Under the pieces are notes generated by a model that saw only the letters and a program-made list of their open reading frames with translations, was not told the DNA's origin and did no database searches. A DNA stretch of 64,000 bases from Cupriavidus basilensis (GTDB lineage: Bacteria > Pseudomonadota > Gammaproteobacteria > Burkholderiales > Burkholderiaceae), in the NCBI RefSeq assembly GCF_000832305.1, contig NZ_CP010536.1, positions 1,736,001 to 1,800,000 on the forward strand, in the 5' to 3' direction. The position numbers were made by a program, and so were the translations under genes. Shown here piece by piece: positions 33,348 to 41,585 of the stretch (position 1 is the stretch's first letter; each line of letters opens with the position of its first letter).

Positions 33348-34166
33348 ATGAAACCTACTCAATTTCTCGCCGCTGGCTTCGTGGCTATGACTCTGATCGG
33401 AGGCTGCGGCTCTGACCAGAAGGCCGACGCAACGCGGGTTGGCAACGTGTCAACTGCTAGCTACGGGGTTTTGCCAGGGTCTCCGGCAAAGCCGCTGGCC
33501 TTGGTTTTCACCACGGACGTCGCCAATTCGCTGAATGGCACTTTCACGTCAGTCTCGAAGACTTTGCAGGCGGCGGGTTACACAATCGCCGCTGTCGATG
33601 TCACTTGTCACGGTCAAGACCTGCAGGCCGGTGAGACAGCGGGCCTTGGTTGCTGGGCTACTCGCGTTCAGCAAGGCAATGGCGACATCTTTGCCCCCAT
33701 GGTTAAACGCGCTTCGGATGCGATCTCTGATCTCGTAGCCAAGGGAGTGGCGAGCGGGGTGGATGTCGTGGCAATCGGCGTTTCGCGCGGCGGCTATGCT
33801 GCCCTTCGCGCGGCTGCCGCGGATTCTCGCATCGGGACGGTGGTCCTCCTGTCGCCGGTGACGGACTTGGCAAGATTGACGGAATTCCGTGGCATTGTCG
33901 TCGATCAGTCGATGTATGGGCTCGCCAACGACTTTGCAAAGTTTGCCGGTCGTCGCATCTTCATGCAGATCGGAAACAGCGACGATCGTGTAGGCACCGC
34001 TGAAGCAATCTCCTTCGGCGTAGGTGTCGTAGCTGCGGGGGCCGGTAATCCTGTGGATTTCACCACAATAATCACCCCGAACAAAGGGCACGGCACCGCG
34101 TCGCAGGATATAGCAGCCCAGTGGATTCTGAAGGGGCCTGAGTCAGATTCCGGCAATGCGCCGTAG
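33348..34166 (+). CDS. Lipoprotein with alpha/beta-hydrolase fold
   Basis: A 272-residue exported lipoprotein. A lipobox (LIGGC, Cys20) follows a short signal peptide. The hydrolase signature is present: nucleophile elbow GVSRGG (Ser near 145) and a C-terminal His in NKGHGTAS near 247; a candidate acid is in the GNSDDR loop. The substrate is unknown, but the place between fibre genes and the O-acyltransferase suggests lysogenic conversion of the cell surface. The base composition is less GC-rich than that of the tail genes, which fits transfer. It converges on the acyltransferase. Confidence 0.75.
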   Translation: MKPTQFLAAGFVAMTLIGGCGSDQKADATRVGNVSTASYGVLPGSPAKPLALVFTTDVANSLNGTFTSVSKTLQAAGYTIAAVDVTCHGQDLQAGETAGLGCWATRVQQGNGDIFAPMVKRASDAISDLVAKGVASGVDVVAIGVSRGGYAALRAAAADSRIGTVVLLSPVTDLARLTEFRGIVVDQSMYGLANDFAKFAGRRIFMQIGNSDDRVGTAEAISFGVGVVAAGAGNPVDFTTIITPNKGHGTASQDIAAQWILKGPESDSGNAP

Positions 34167-34168
34167 TG

Positions 34169-34189
34169 CCGGAGCGAACCATGCTCCGG
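34169..34189. terminator. Bidirectional hairpin between convergent cargo genes
   Basis: CCGGAGC (34169-34175)/GCTCCGG (34183-34189) with a 7-base loop, between the lipoprotein and acyltransferase stops. There is no long T-run, so terminator strength is uncertain. Confidence 0.6.
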
Positions 34190-34203
34190 ATTCCCTGTGG
34201 AGC

Positions 34204-35322
34204 TTACCGAAACACAGGAAGAATCGAGCGCACGAGTGGGCGGTTCTCAAAGATCCTGGATGCAGCTTTGGAAATCCAAACGATAGCTGGGACGAAGCTC
34301 ACCCCCGCCACGATGCTTAACGCTGTGGAACTTTGAATTGTGGTTTGGAAAATGCCGAATGCGAACAGCAGAAGCGGCATGTGGACGATATACAGCGTGT
34401 ATGAGTAGGCGGCGGCAGGTGCAAAGGCCGTAGGGACACGTATTGCTCCGGAAAGCAACAGTCCGAGAATCGCCGCGAAGCAAAGCCCCGTGGTCACGTT
34501 GAAGAGCACGAGAAAGTGCCAGGCGCTGCGGGCATCTGCTACGGTCAATGACTTGTACGCGAACGCGGCAGCGGCAACAGAGAAGGCTGCTGTGGCCGCC
34601 CGCAGATACTTGGCAGGCGGAATCCAGTGGCGGTCGTGCAACTCGGACAGCGCGTAGCCGGCCCACCAGACGGGTAGGTAGTAGTAGAACTGATCGTTGT
34701 TCCAGCCGACGTAGAAGAGCGCAGTCGCGGCTGGCACCGACAGGATCTTCCACCATCCTCTCGGCCAAGCAATGATCGCAGCCAGAACGTAATACCAGAC
34801 CTCGATGGAAAGGCTCCAGAGCGGCCCGTTGGAGGATGGGGTGTCCGTAAAGAAGTCATTCAACGCCAGCGCAGCCCCAAGCATCTGAGTGGGCTCGAAG
34901 ATGAATGCTTGTCTTGCGAGTGCATTTCGTTCAGCAGGCAGAAAAGCATTTGAGCCGCTTGGAAATACCGCTGGCGCCAGTTGGTACAGCAGCGCCATCA
35001 AAACGACGGAGAAAAGGAGCGGGGGCCAAATACGGATGACACGGTCCGAAAGGTACTTCCGCAAGAGAAGGTTGCCGTCGTGTCGAGCAATATTGCCTTT
35101 AATCGACTTGGCAATCAGAAAGCCGCTCATCACGAAGAACACCATTACAGCGCTCTGCGAGAGAAGCCCGAACCATGGGCTTAACTTGTCGTAGGCAGGC
35201 GCAACCACGATTTGGTTCGTATGACCCACCAACACGGCCAGGGCTGAAAAACCACGAAGAGAGTCAAGTTGTTTTGACTCGTTCTCGGAGAGGGGTCGGA
35301 AATTGTGGCTAATGGGCTTCAT
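34204..35322 (-). CDS. Membrane O-acyltransferase (acyltransferase 3 family)
   Basis: A 372-residue polytopic protein of acyltransferase family 3 (OafA/Oac type). It shows QLDSLRGFSALAVLVGH with the conserved R and H, VMVFFVMSGFLIAKS, the DRVIRIWPP block, PLWSLSIEVWYYVLA and about ten membrane segments. Relatives O-acetylate lipopolysaccharide or exopolysaccharide, and temperate phages use them to change serotype and block superinfection. It is on the minus strand within the plus-strand tail region, with a less GC-rich composition, so it is cargo. Confidence 0.88.
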   Translation of the reverse strand: MKPISHNFRPLSENESKQLDSLRGFSALAVLVGHTNQIVVAPAYDKLSPWFGLLSQSAVMVFFVMSGFLIAKSIKGNIARHDGNLLLRKYLSDRVIRIWPPLLFSVVLMALLYQLAPAVFPSGSNAFLPAERNALARQAFIFEPTQMLGAALALNDFFTDTPSSNGPLWSLSIEVWYYVLAAIIAWPRGWWKILSVPAATALFYVGWNNDQFYYYLPVWWAGYALSELHDRHWIPPAKYLRAATAAFSVAAAAFAYKSLTVADARSAWHFLVLFNVTTGLCFAAILGLLLSGAIRVPTAFAPAAAYSYTLYIVHMPLLLFAFGIFQTTIQSSTALSIVAGVSFVPAIVWISKAASRIFENRPLVRSILPVFR

Positions 35323-35430
35323 CCGTGTTGGAGGGTGTCGTTTTGGTGGTTTCGCGCTGCCAGCGCAGGATATTACTACACGCGCCTATTTTACTTTTCC
35401 AGATTGCCGCCAGAACTGACGGCGCTACAA

Positions 35431-35460
35431 AGCCCGCCACCGCGCGGGCTTTTCTCTTTT
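35431..35460 (+). terminator. Intrinsic terminator for rightward transcription
   Basis: AGCCCGC/GCGGGCT (35431-35450) followed by TTTCTCTTTT. It lies between the acyltransferase and the IS element and probably marks the right border of the cargo cassette. Confidence 0.72.
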
Positions 35461-35516
35461 GGGTGACCCGTCCTGACTAAGGTTGACACTTTTCCCGCAG
35501 CAATGAGGAGAGTGTC

Positions 35517-35921
35517 TTGGATATAGATCGGAAACGAACCCAACGCGACTACACGCTGGCTTTTAAGCTGGCGGTCGTTGAGGAAGTGGAAAAAGGCGAA
35601 CTGACGTACAAGCAGGCGCAACACAAGTACGGAATCCAGGGGAGGTCCACGGTGCTGGTATGGTTACGCAAGCACGGACTACAGGACTGGAGCGGCTCGT
35701 TGCCACAGGGCGCCCGGTACGCGACGATGGAAAAGCAAGGTAAAGCCAAGCCCCGCACGCCGGAGCAGCGCATCAAGGAACTGGAAGTCCAGTTGCGCGA
35801 GGCGCAGGAGAAGGCGCGACTGTTCGAAGCAGTGATCGACGTGATTCAGAAGGAGCACGGGGTACGCGTCGTAAAAAAGCCTTCGGGCAAGTCCTCGCGC
35901 AAGAGCTCGTCCAAGGGCTAA
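35517..35921 (+). CDS. IS3-family transposase OrfA
   Basis: A 134-residue DNA-binding protein: an HTH (YTLAFKLAVVEEVEKGELTY, then QAQHKYGIQGRSTVLVWLRK) and a leucine-zipper-like helix (IKELEVQLREAQEKARLFEA) for multimerisation. It starts at TTG 35517 behind GGAGAG. The A-rich slippery motif lies near its 3' end. Confidence 0.88.
   Translation: MDIDRKRTQRDYTLAFKLAVVEEVEKGELTYKQAQHKYGIQGRSTVLVWLRKHGLQDWSGSLPQGARYATMEKQGKAKPRTPEQRIKELEVQLREAQEKARLFEAVIDVIQKEHGVRVVKKPSGKSSRKSSSKG
35873..35879 (+). promoter_or_regulatory. Transposase -1 frameshift heptamer
   Basis: A AAA AAG, the classic IS3-family slippery site, in phase with the OrfA codons GTA AAA AAG. A slip gives an OrfAB fusion reading on to 36760. 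Confidence 0.85.
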
Positions 35922-36760
35922 GCGTTAGCAGGGCTTGCCGTTACTTTGGCATCAGTCGCCAGGCGTACTACAAGCGCCGCCACAGCGAGCTTCGACAAAC
36001 GGCCCGAGACGCCAGGATCTGCGCATTGGTCACCGAAGTGCGGCTGCGCCAACCCCGTTTGGGCACGCGAAAACTGCAGCGGGTTCTGCAGGCGCCGCTG
36101 GCGAAGGCAGATATCCGGGTGGGCCGAGACCGGCTATTTGATGTTCTGCGCGCAGCCAGGCTGCTCGTGAAACCGCATCGGGCGTATCACAAGACCACTA
36201 ACAGCCATCACCGTTTCCGGTGCCATCCCAATCTTCTCAAGGAGGGGCCGCAGAAGGTAGTGCCCACGGCGGCCGAGCAGGTCTGGGTCGCTGACATTAC
36301 GTACCTTCCCACCACCCAGCAGACCGTCTATCTGAGTCTTGTTACGGATGCCTGGTCGCGCAAGATCGTGGGCTACCATGTCCATGACAGCCTGCAGACC
36401 GAGCAGGTGAGCCAGGCGCTGAAAATGGCACTACGCTCGCGCCGGACCCGGCAGACGCTGGTACATCATTCGGATCGAGGAATTCAATACTGCGCGACCT
36501 ACTACCAGGCCATCCATCAGCGGCACGGTTTGACCTGTTCCATGACCGACGGCTACGACTGCTACCAGAACGCCATGGCCGAGCGCATCAACGGCATCCT
36601 CAAGAGCGAATTCCTGCTGAACCGACCAACTGACCTGCAGCAAGCGGCTCGCATGGTGAAGGAGTCCGTACAGATCTATAACCGTGAACGCCCCCATCAA
36701 GCCCTGAAATACAAAACGCCCGATGAGGTTCATCGGGCGTCTATTACCTTGGAACGCTAG
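35879..36760 (+). CDS. IS3-family transposase OrfB part (made as OrfAB by frameshift)
   Basis: The -1 frame after the slippery site is open through LSVSRACRYFGISRQAYYKR (HTH_21-like) into an rve integrase core. DDE residues are visible in VWVADITYL (Asp), HHSDRGIQY (Asp) and AMAERINGILKSEF (Glu), with the final NRERPHQALKYKTPDE block. The reading frame is intact, so the element may be active. Confidence 0.88.
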   Translation, partial: AFGQVLAQELVQGLSVSRACRYFGISRQAYYKRRHSELRQTARDARICALVTEVRLRQPRLGTRKLQRVLQAPLAKADIRVGRDRLFDVLRAARLLVKPHRAYHKTTNSHHRFRCHPNLLKEGPQKVVPTAAEQVWVADITYLPTTQQTVYLSLVTDAWSRKIVGYHVHDSLQTEQVSQALKMALRSRRTRQTLVHHSDRGIQYCATYYQAIHQRHGLTCSMTDGYDCYQNAMAERINGILKSEFLLNRPTDLQQAARMVKESVQIYNRERPHQALKYKTPDEVHRASITLER

Positions 36761-36818
36761 GCGCCCACGGCGCCACAAAACCTGTCAACCTATGTCAGGA
36801 CTTGACAGGGTACCAGAC

Positions 36819-37112
36819 ATGGCCGCAGGCAAGCAGCTCAAAGATTTCCCGGATGCCGCCCCCATCGGCGACGCCGATCTTCTCTACGGCGCCCAATCCG
36901 GCGCGGAAAAGCGGATGACACGCGGCGCCCTGGTCGCGCAACTGTCGTTCCCCACCTTCGCCGCCATGCAGGCCGCTCTGACGGCTGGCGCGTTCACTCT
37001 CCCTCGGAAGGTGCTCGTCATGGTGGATGAGACGTTCAACAGCATCCCGACCGAATACACCATCGACGCCAACGGCCACGGCTACCAAGTGGCGTCCATT
37101 CAAAGGTTCTAA
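36819..37112 (+). CDS. Small tail-tip protein
   Basis: A 97-residue protein beginning MAAGKQLKDFPDAAPIGDAD, a pattern seen in short proteins that precede phage fibre or spike genes in Burkholderiales. AGGG precedes ATG 36819, only 18 bases after the IS end, so the IS stands between this gene and any upstream promoter. It forms a unit with the next two genes. Confidence 0.65.
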   Translation: MAAGKQLKDFPDAAPIGDADLLYGAQSGAEKRMTRGALVAQLSFPTFAAMQAALTAGAFTLPRKVLVMVDETFNSIPTEYTIDANGHGYQVASIQRF

Positions 37113-37115
37113 GCG

Positions 37116-37805
37116 ATGACGACCTCCGTATTTTTCCCTGTAGGCGTTTCAAACCAGTCGACGTCGGGCACGCTGGCGGCGCTGAATGACGCCGTGACGC
37201 TCGCGACCGATTCCCTGGGCTCTGTCGGCGTCAACCTCTCCGGCACGAATGCCGGCGCGACGGTCGTGATCGAAGGGCTTATCGCCGGTACGACCTGGGA
37301 CACGATCAAGGTCTACCCCCTCGTGGCGGGCGCTGCGGGCGTGATGTCCATCACCGCAGCGGGCGATTTTGAATTCAACTGCGCCGCGTTCAAGCAGGTT
37401 CGCGCGCGGCTGTCGGTGGCTGGTTCGGGTTCCTTCTCGGCCACGCTGAATGGGACTGGTGCTGCGAAGCACATGGCGGTGAAGAATGGGAATCCGGCGG
37501 ACATGCAAGTGCAGCCGGTACCGGCCAGCATCCCGCCGACGGATCGCAGTGGTTCGATCGCCGCAGGCGGTACTGCGCAGGTGCTCATGGCGGCCAATGC
37601 CAACCGGCGCGCTTGGTGGATTCAAAACAACTCGTCGGGCGATCTTTGGCTGAATGAGATTGGCGGTACGGCGGTACTTTCGCAGCCGTCAATCCAGATA
37701 CAAGCCGGGGCGCTCTATGAAACCCCTGCGTCCTACTGCTCGCCGTCCGCCATCAGCATCATTGGCGCGACGACTGGTCAGACTTTCACCGCTCGGGAGG
37801 CTTGA
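37116..37805 (+). CDS. Hypothetical tail-tip structural protein
   Basis: A 229-residue beta-rich protein rich in Gly, Ala, Thr and Ser, 3 bases after the preceding gene. A C-terminal region (AWWIQNNSSGDLWLNEIGG) resembles capping domains of tail or host-recognition proteins. Its end almost overlaps the SGNH gene. No catalytic motif is seen; it may be an adaptor for the spike. Confidence 0.65.
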   Translation: MTTSVFFPVGVSNQSTSGTLAALNDAVTLATDSLGSVGVNLSGTNAGATVVIEGLIAGTTWDTIKVYPLVAGAAGVMSITAAGDFEFNCAAFKQVRARLSVAGSGSFSATLNGTGAAKHMAVKNGNPADMQVQPVPASIPPTDRSGSIAAGGTAQVLMAANANRRAWWIQNNSSGDLWLNEIGGTAVLSQPSIQIQAGALYETPASYCSPSAISIIGATTGQTFTAREA

Positions 37806-37807
37806 TT

Positions 37808-39301
37808 ATGCCGATGTCGTTTCCGCAAAAAAGGCCTAGCCGGGTGCAAAATTGGGCGCGTAGCTTCAACAAACTGCGCGATCCATACGGCGTCATGGCC
37901 TCGCCCCCAACCATCACCCTTGGCGGCTCATCTTCTGCAATCAATGCCTTCACCTCGGGCAATGTTTCGCATCGATTCGACAATGTCAGCCTTCGGCATT
38001 CTGGATGCGTGGTCATTAATGACGGCACGAATCGCGGGGTTGGCACAGGCACCACCTTTGCCGATGGGTCAAACCAAGCGAACAATAGCCCCATTCGCAC
38101 GTGCTTCGTTACGGATGAGCCTGTTTTTGAGGCGTGTTTTCGCGGGACTCAATTCGGACAGGTCGGCATTACCGTCCGCGATCTGTTGGGCGGTGATCAA
38201 TATGCCGCAAAGACTCGCGCCATCTCGCTTCCGAACAGTGGAAATCCATGTTACGTCAAGTTTGACTTTGGCGATGCCGCGAATACACGCACTTATACTT
38301 TGGCGCAGATCAGCAAAAGCGCGGGTGGATCTGGCTACGCAGTAGGCGATCAGATCACGCTAGCTGGTGGTACCGGCACTGCGGCTGTGCTGAATGTCAT
38401 TCAGGTGAGCAGCGGGGCCGTCTCCCTGGTGGAAGTTCTTAACATCGGCGCCTACACGGTCGTCCCGACTGGCACCATTTCGCAAGCATCGACCACAGGC
38501 AGCGGCACTGGCGCGACGTTCGTCAGCCCAATTTGGCTGGCGGCCTACGCCACTCGCCGCCTGCGCGAGATTGAGGTGATCTGGCATGGCTCGGGCCTCA
38601 AGTTGTATGGCATCAACGTACGCTCGCAAGGAAGCATCCTTCCGTACCCGGCGCCCCCGAATCAACCAATTTTGGCTCAGATAGGCGACTCCATCTCTAG
38701 CCTGACCTACGGCAACTATGCCGGCGAGCACATGGGCTACATCATGGCCCAAAGGCTCGGCATGGCTGATCGTTGCAAGGTAAATGCTATCGGTGGGACT
38801 GGATGGGCCACAGTCAATAGCGCAGTTACCCCAAACGGTCCGGCGTGGAGCGACGACAAGCGCATTGCTGATTTCGTTGCTATGAATGCAGACGTGTATG
38901 TATTTTGGGGGTCGCAGAATGATGCGGCCGCCGGTTCGTCGGTAGTAACTGCCGCAGTTACTAAGGTGTTGTCCGCTCTGCGCGCCAACAACCCGGATTG
39001 CTACCTCATTGGGCTGGGGCCTATTGTTGCGTCCGGTGCCGCAGCAACCACCTTATCTAGCGCTATCGCTGCTGGTTTTGCGGCGCAGGATCAGACGCGT
39101 ACGGCCTATATCGACTCGACTGCCGAGGGGTGGCTGATGACCACGAGCACCGGCAAGGCGACGGCGGAAACCGGGGTTGGCAATTGGGACTTCTACGTTG
39201 CATCCGACGGTGCTCATCCGGGAGGATTGGGCCGCGACTATCTCAACTATCTGGCGTCCCTGCGTGTCGCAACGACGTTGCAATCACTGGTTGGCACCTA
39301 A
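37808..39301 (+). CDS. SGNH/GDSL-esterase tail spike
   Basis: A 497-residue protein. About residues 150-260 hold a Gly/Thr beta domain (GGSGYAVGDQITLAGGTGTA) of the same type as the sheath insert. The C-terminal 210 residues form an SGNH hydrolase: block I QIGDSISSL with Ser near 294, Gly in AIGGTGW, WGSQND with Asn near 371, and DGAHPGG with Asp/His near 468-471. Phage tail SGNH proteins deacetylate O-antigen or capsule during adsorption. ATG 37808 has GGGAGG 8 bases upstream. The composition is less GC-rich than that of the core tail genes. Confidence 0.82.
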   Translation: MPMSFPQKRPSRVQNWARSFNKLRDPYGVMASPPTITLGGSSSAINAFTSGNVSHRFDNVSLRHSGCVVINDGTNRGVGTGTTFADGSNQANNSPIRTCFVTDEPVFEACFRGTQFGQVGITVRDLLGGDQYAAKTRAISLPNSGNPCYVKFDFGDAANTRTYTLAQISKSAGGSGYAVGDQITLAGGTGTAAVLNVIQVSSGAVSLVEVLNIGAYTVVPTGTISQASTTGSGTGATFVSPIWLAAYATRRLREIEVIWHGSGLKLYGINVRSQGSILPYPAPPNQPILAQIGDSISSLTYGNYAGEHMGYIMAQRLGMADRCKVNAIGGTGWATVNSAVTPNGPAWSDDKRIADFVAMNADVYVFWGSQNDAAAGSSVVTAAVTKVLSALRANNPDCYLIGLGPIVASGAAATTLSSAIAAGFAAQDQTRTAYIDSTAEGWLMTTSTGKATAETGVGNWDFYVASDGAHPGGLGRDYLNYLASLRVATTLQSLVGT

Positions 39302-39312
39302 ACAAAACCACA

Positions 39313-39335
39313 GCCCGCCCCGAGCGGGCCTTTTC
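39313..39335 (+). terminator. Intrinsic terminator after spike gene
   Basis: GCCCGC/GCGGGC (39313-39329) followed by CCTTTTCATTT, just before the holin ribosome site. Confidence 0.75.
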
Positions 39336-39351
39336 ATTTCCGGGGTCACAA

Positions 39352-39750
39352 ATGTCCGAACCAATCAGCGGCAGCGCCGCAGGCGTAGCCGGCTGGAAGC
39401 TAATCGGCGGTCTCGCCGGTGCGGGGGCCATTGGGGCCGGTCTCGCATCTCTCGTTGTGATGTGCATGATGACGCCACGTAGCAGGAAGGAATGGGCGGT
39501 AGGGTTGACCTCGACTGTCGTCGGGTCAGCGTGCGGCGGATCTGCCGTGATCATGAAATATGGGCTGCTGGTCTGGGCGCGCGAGTACATCGGCCTGGTG
39601 GCGCTGATCGGATTGGCGTTTGCCTGTGGGTTGCCTGCGTGGGCCGTCGTCCGGTGGACCTTCAACTTCATCGAGAAGCGCGAAGGCAAGGATCTGGGCG
39701 AGGTCGCTCAGGACGTGCGTGACGCGGTGACGGGGGGCAATCATGGCTGA
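39352..39750 (+). CDS. Holin-like membrane protein
   Basis: A 132-residue protein with three hydrophobic segments (about residues 17-40, 50-68 and 78-100) and a charged C-terminal tail (NFIEKREGKDLGEVAQDV). It stands immediately before the endolysin and overlaps it by 8 bases, the standard holin place. It is expected to form the lysis pore in the inner membrane. Confidence 0.8.
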   Translation: MSEPISGSAAGVAGWKLIGGLAGAGAIGAGLASLVVMCMMTPRSRKEWAVGLTSTVVGSACGGSAVIMKYGLLVWAREYIGLVALIGLAFACGLPAWAVVRWTFNFIEKREGKDLGEVAQDVRDAVTGGNHG

Positions 39751-40288
39751 CGCACTCGTCACTGCCGCCCAGCTGCACGCCATCATGCCGCTCGCCGGCG
39801 CGCGGGCCGACGTGTTCGCCGTGCCGCTGGCTGCCGCGATGCTGCAGTTCGAGATCAACACGCCCACGCGGGTGGCCGCCTTCGTGGCTCAGGTCGCGCA
39901 TGAGTCTGGGCAACTGCGCCTGCTGCGCGAGATCTGGGGACCAACGCCGACGCAGCGCCGGTACGAGGGGAGGGCGGACCTCGGCAACACCGAGGTGGGC
40001 GACGGCAAGCGGTTCATGGGGCGCGGCCTGATCCAGGTCACCGGCCGCAAGAACTACCTGCTGTGCGGGTTCGGGCTGCACCTGGACCTGCTGACGCATC
40101 CCGAGCTGCTCGAGCTTCCCGTGCATGCGGCGGCGTCTGCTGGATGGTACTGGCACACGCACAACCTGAATCGGTTTGCGGATGCCGGTGACTTCGTGGG
40201 CCTGACGCGGGCTATCAACGGCGGGATCAACGGTATCGCCGAGCGGCGGGCGTTTTGGGTGAAGGCCAAGGCAGTGCTGGGCGCGTAG
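39743..40288 (+). CDS. Endolysin, glycoside hydrolase 19-type
   Basis: A 181-residue enzyme of the GH19 chitinase-like lysozyme group. The catalytic Glu is in AQVAHESGQL (Glu54) with a second acidic residue in RRYEGR (Glu75), followed by the typical KRFMGRGLIQVTGRKNY block and GLTRAINGG near the end. No signal peptide is seen, so export depends on the holin. It cleaves peptidoglycan for lysis. Confidence 0.9.
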   Translation: MADALVTAAQLHAIMPLAGARADVFAVPLAAAMLQFEINTPTRVAAFVAQVAHESGQLRLLREIWGPTPTQRRYEGRADLGNTEVGDGKRFMGRGLIQVTGRKNYLLCGFGLHLDLLTHPELLELPVHAAASAGWYWHTHNLNRFADAGDFVGLTRAINGGINGIAERRAFWVKAKAVLGA

Positions 40289-40328
40289 CCCCAGTTTTCC
40301 CTCAGCCCCACCACATTTTTCTCATTCC

Positions 40329-40350
40329 AGCCGCCTTCGGGCGGCTTTTT
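40329..40350 (+). terminator. Intrinsic terminator after endolysin
   Basis: AGCCGCC-TTCG-GGCGGCT followed by TTTTGCATTT; the sequence from stem to linker is nearly identical to that at 19785-19810. Confidence 0.82.
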
Positions 40351-40367
40351 GCATTTCTGAGGCCCCT

Positions 40368-40859
40368 ATGGCTGTCACCGATACCCACGAAGAGAAAGAG
40401 ACCCTGGCCGTCGACGTGCTGCTGCCCGGGCACGAGGCGCGCACCACCACGCCGCTGTTCCTGCATTCCAAGAAGACGTTGATCGAGCGCGAGGGCGGGC
40501 GTTGCTTCATCTGCGGAGAGACGGCAAAAGTGAGCGGCCATCCGCTGGAGGCCCACCACCATCCCATCGAGCGCTCGCTGGCCAACATGATCGACTGGGC
40601 CAGCGTGGCTGAATTCGCGCGCGCCGGCGCGCTGGGCCCGCACGCGGCCACATTCGACTGGGACAAGTTCGACCCGGCCGATCCCTACACCTTCGTGGAC
40701 GACATGACGGTCAACGGCCTGCTGCTCTGCAAGGCCCACCACACCGGCAAGGACGAAGGCATCCACGACATGCCGTTCCCGCTTTGGATCGCACAGAAGT
40801 ACGCGCGGGAAGGGTACCAATTCACGCCGACGGAGGTGATTCACCATGCTGCTTCTTGA
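40368..40859 (+). CDS. HNH-like zinc protein in lysis cassette
   Basis: A 163-residue protein with CFICG, a following LEAHHHPIE His cluster, and LLCKAHHTGKDEGIHDMPF near the C-terminus; the Cys/His spacing suggests a zinc-bound HNH-like fold. Relatives are common beside lysis or packaging genes in Burkholderia phages, without known function. It overlaps the i-spanin start by 14 bases. Confidence 0.7.
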   Translation: MAVTDTHEEKETLAVDVLLPGHEARTTTPLFLHSKKTLIEREGGRCFICGETAKVSGHPLEAHHHPIERSLANMIDWASVAEFARAGALGPHAATFDWDKFDPADPYTFVDDMTVNGLLLCKAHHTGKDEGIHDMPFPLWIAQKYAREGYQFTPTEVIHHAAS

Positions 40860-41271
40860 AGCCGTCTGTGCGGCCATCAAAGCCGTCTTCGCCACGCCCG
40901 AACGGATCTTCTTTGCCACCGTGCTGATCATCCTGGCGCTGGCCGGCGGGTCGGTGCTGACCTACCGGCATGAACGCGACGTGGCGCGCACGAAGCTGAC
41001 GCAAGCCCAGGCCGACCTGGTCAAGGCCCAGGGCGACAACAAGGCGCTGGCCGGCTTGGTTGCCACCCAGAACGCGGCGGTGGCCGACCTGGAGGCGAAG
41101 GCCAAGCTGCGGCAGTACCAGGCGGCAAAGGCCGACGCCGAGGCGCAGGCGGCCCAGTCCAAGTACACGCTGCTGGCCGGGAAGATCCAGGCGCAGGTGC
41201 CTGGGTCGGATCAGTGCGCATCGCTGCACGGGCTGCGGCAGACCTTCACGACCGAGCGGGGGAAGCTATGA
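40846..41271 (+). CDS. i-spanin (Rz-like)
   Basis: A 141-residue inner-membrane protein: one N-terminal membrane helix (IFFATVLIILALAGGSVLTY, about residues 21-40), then a long Ala/Gln/Lys coiled coil (about 45-115) in the periplasm. With the o-spanin it fuses the inner and outer membranes at the last step of lysis. Its stop overlaps the start of the o-spanin gene. Confidence 0.82.
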   Translation: MLLLEAVCAAIKAVFATPERIFFATVLIILALAGGSVLTYRHERDVARTKLTQAQADLVKAQGDNKALAGLVATQNAAVADLEAKAKLRQYQAAKADAEAQAAQSKYTLLAGKIQAQVPGSDQCASLHGLRQTFTTERGKL

Positions 41272-41585
41272 ATGGGCAAATTGCGCAAAAACGCAATTCT
41301 GCGGCGCTGGCGGCACGCAGGAATATTTTGGGAATAATTTGCGCCGCGTTTTGTAGTCTGGCCGGATGCGCCGCCGCGCCGCAGGTGATCGAGAAGCCGG
41401 TGGAGGTGAGGGTGCCGGTGGCCGTGCCGTGCAAGACGGCTGAGATCCCCGAGCCGGACTGGCCGCTGGCGAAGGTGCCGGAGACGACCAGCGACTTCGA
41501 GTGGTTCCGGGCGGCGCTGGCCGAGCTGGCGTTGCGGGCGGGGTATGAGGTCAGGCTGCGGGCGGCGGTGGCGACGTGTCAGTGA
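41268..41585 (+). CDS. o-spanin lipoprotein (Rz1-like)
   Basis: A 105-residue lipoprotein with a signal peptide ending in SLAGC (Cys33-34 region) and a Pro/Val-rich segment (PQVIEKPVEVRVPVAVP) typical of o-spanins. It starts at ATG 41268, overlapping the i-spanin stop. The tandem rather than nested arrangement is one of the known spanin layouts. It is anchored in the outer membrane. Confidence 0.82.
   Translation: MNGQIAQKRNSAALAARRNILGIICAAFCSLAGCAAAPQVIEKPVEVRVPVAVPCKTAEIPEPDWPLAKVPETTSDFEWFRAALAELALRAGYEVRLRAAVATCQ

Larger units (their letters stand above)
35470..36801 (+). mobile_element. IS3-family insertion sequence
   Basis: About 1.33 kb with imperfect terminal inverted repeats: the left end GTCCTGACTAAGGTTGACA matches the inverted right end GTCCTGACATAGGTTGACA. 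It carries overlapping orfA and orfB in the -1 frameshift arrangement of the IS3 family. No flanking 3-4 bp direct repeat is visible, so the exact ends may differ by a few bases or one flank has changed. It lies between the cargo terminator and a tail gene, just before that gene's ribosome site. Confidence 0.88.

Noticed and set aside
35463..36812. Target-site duplication of the IS3 element
   Set aside because: TGAC occurs near both ends but not at equal distance from the inverted repeats, so no true duplication can be claimed.
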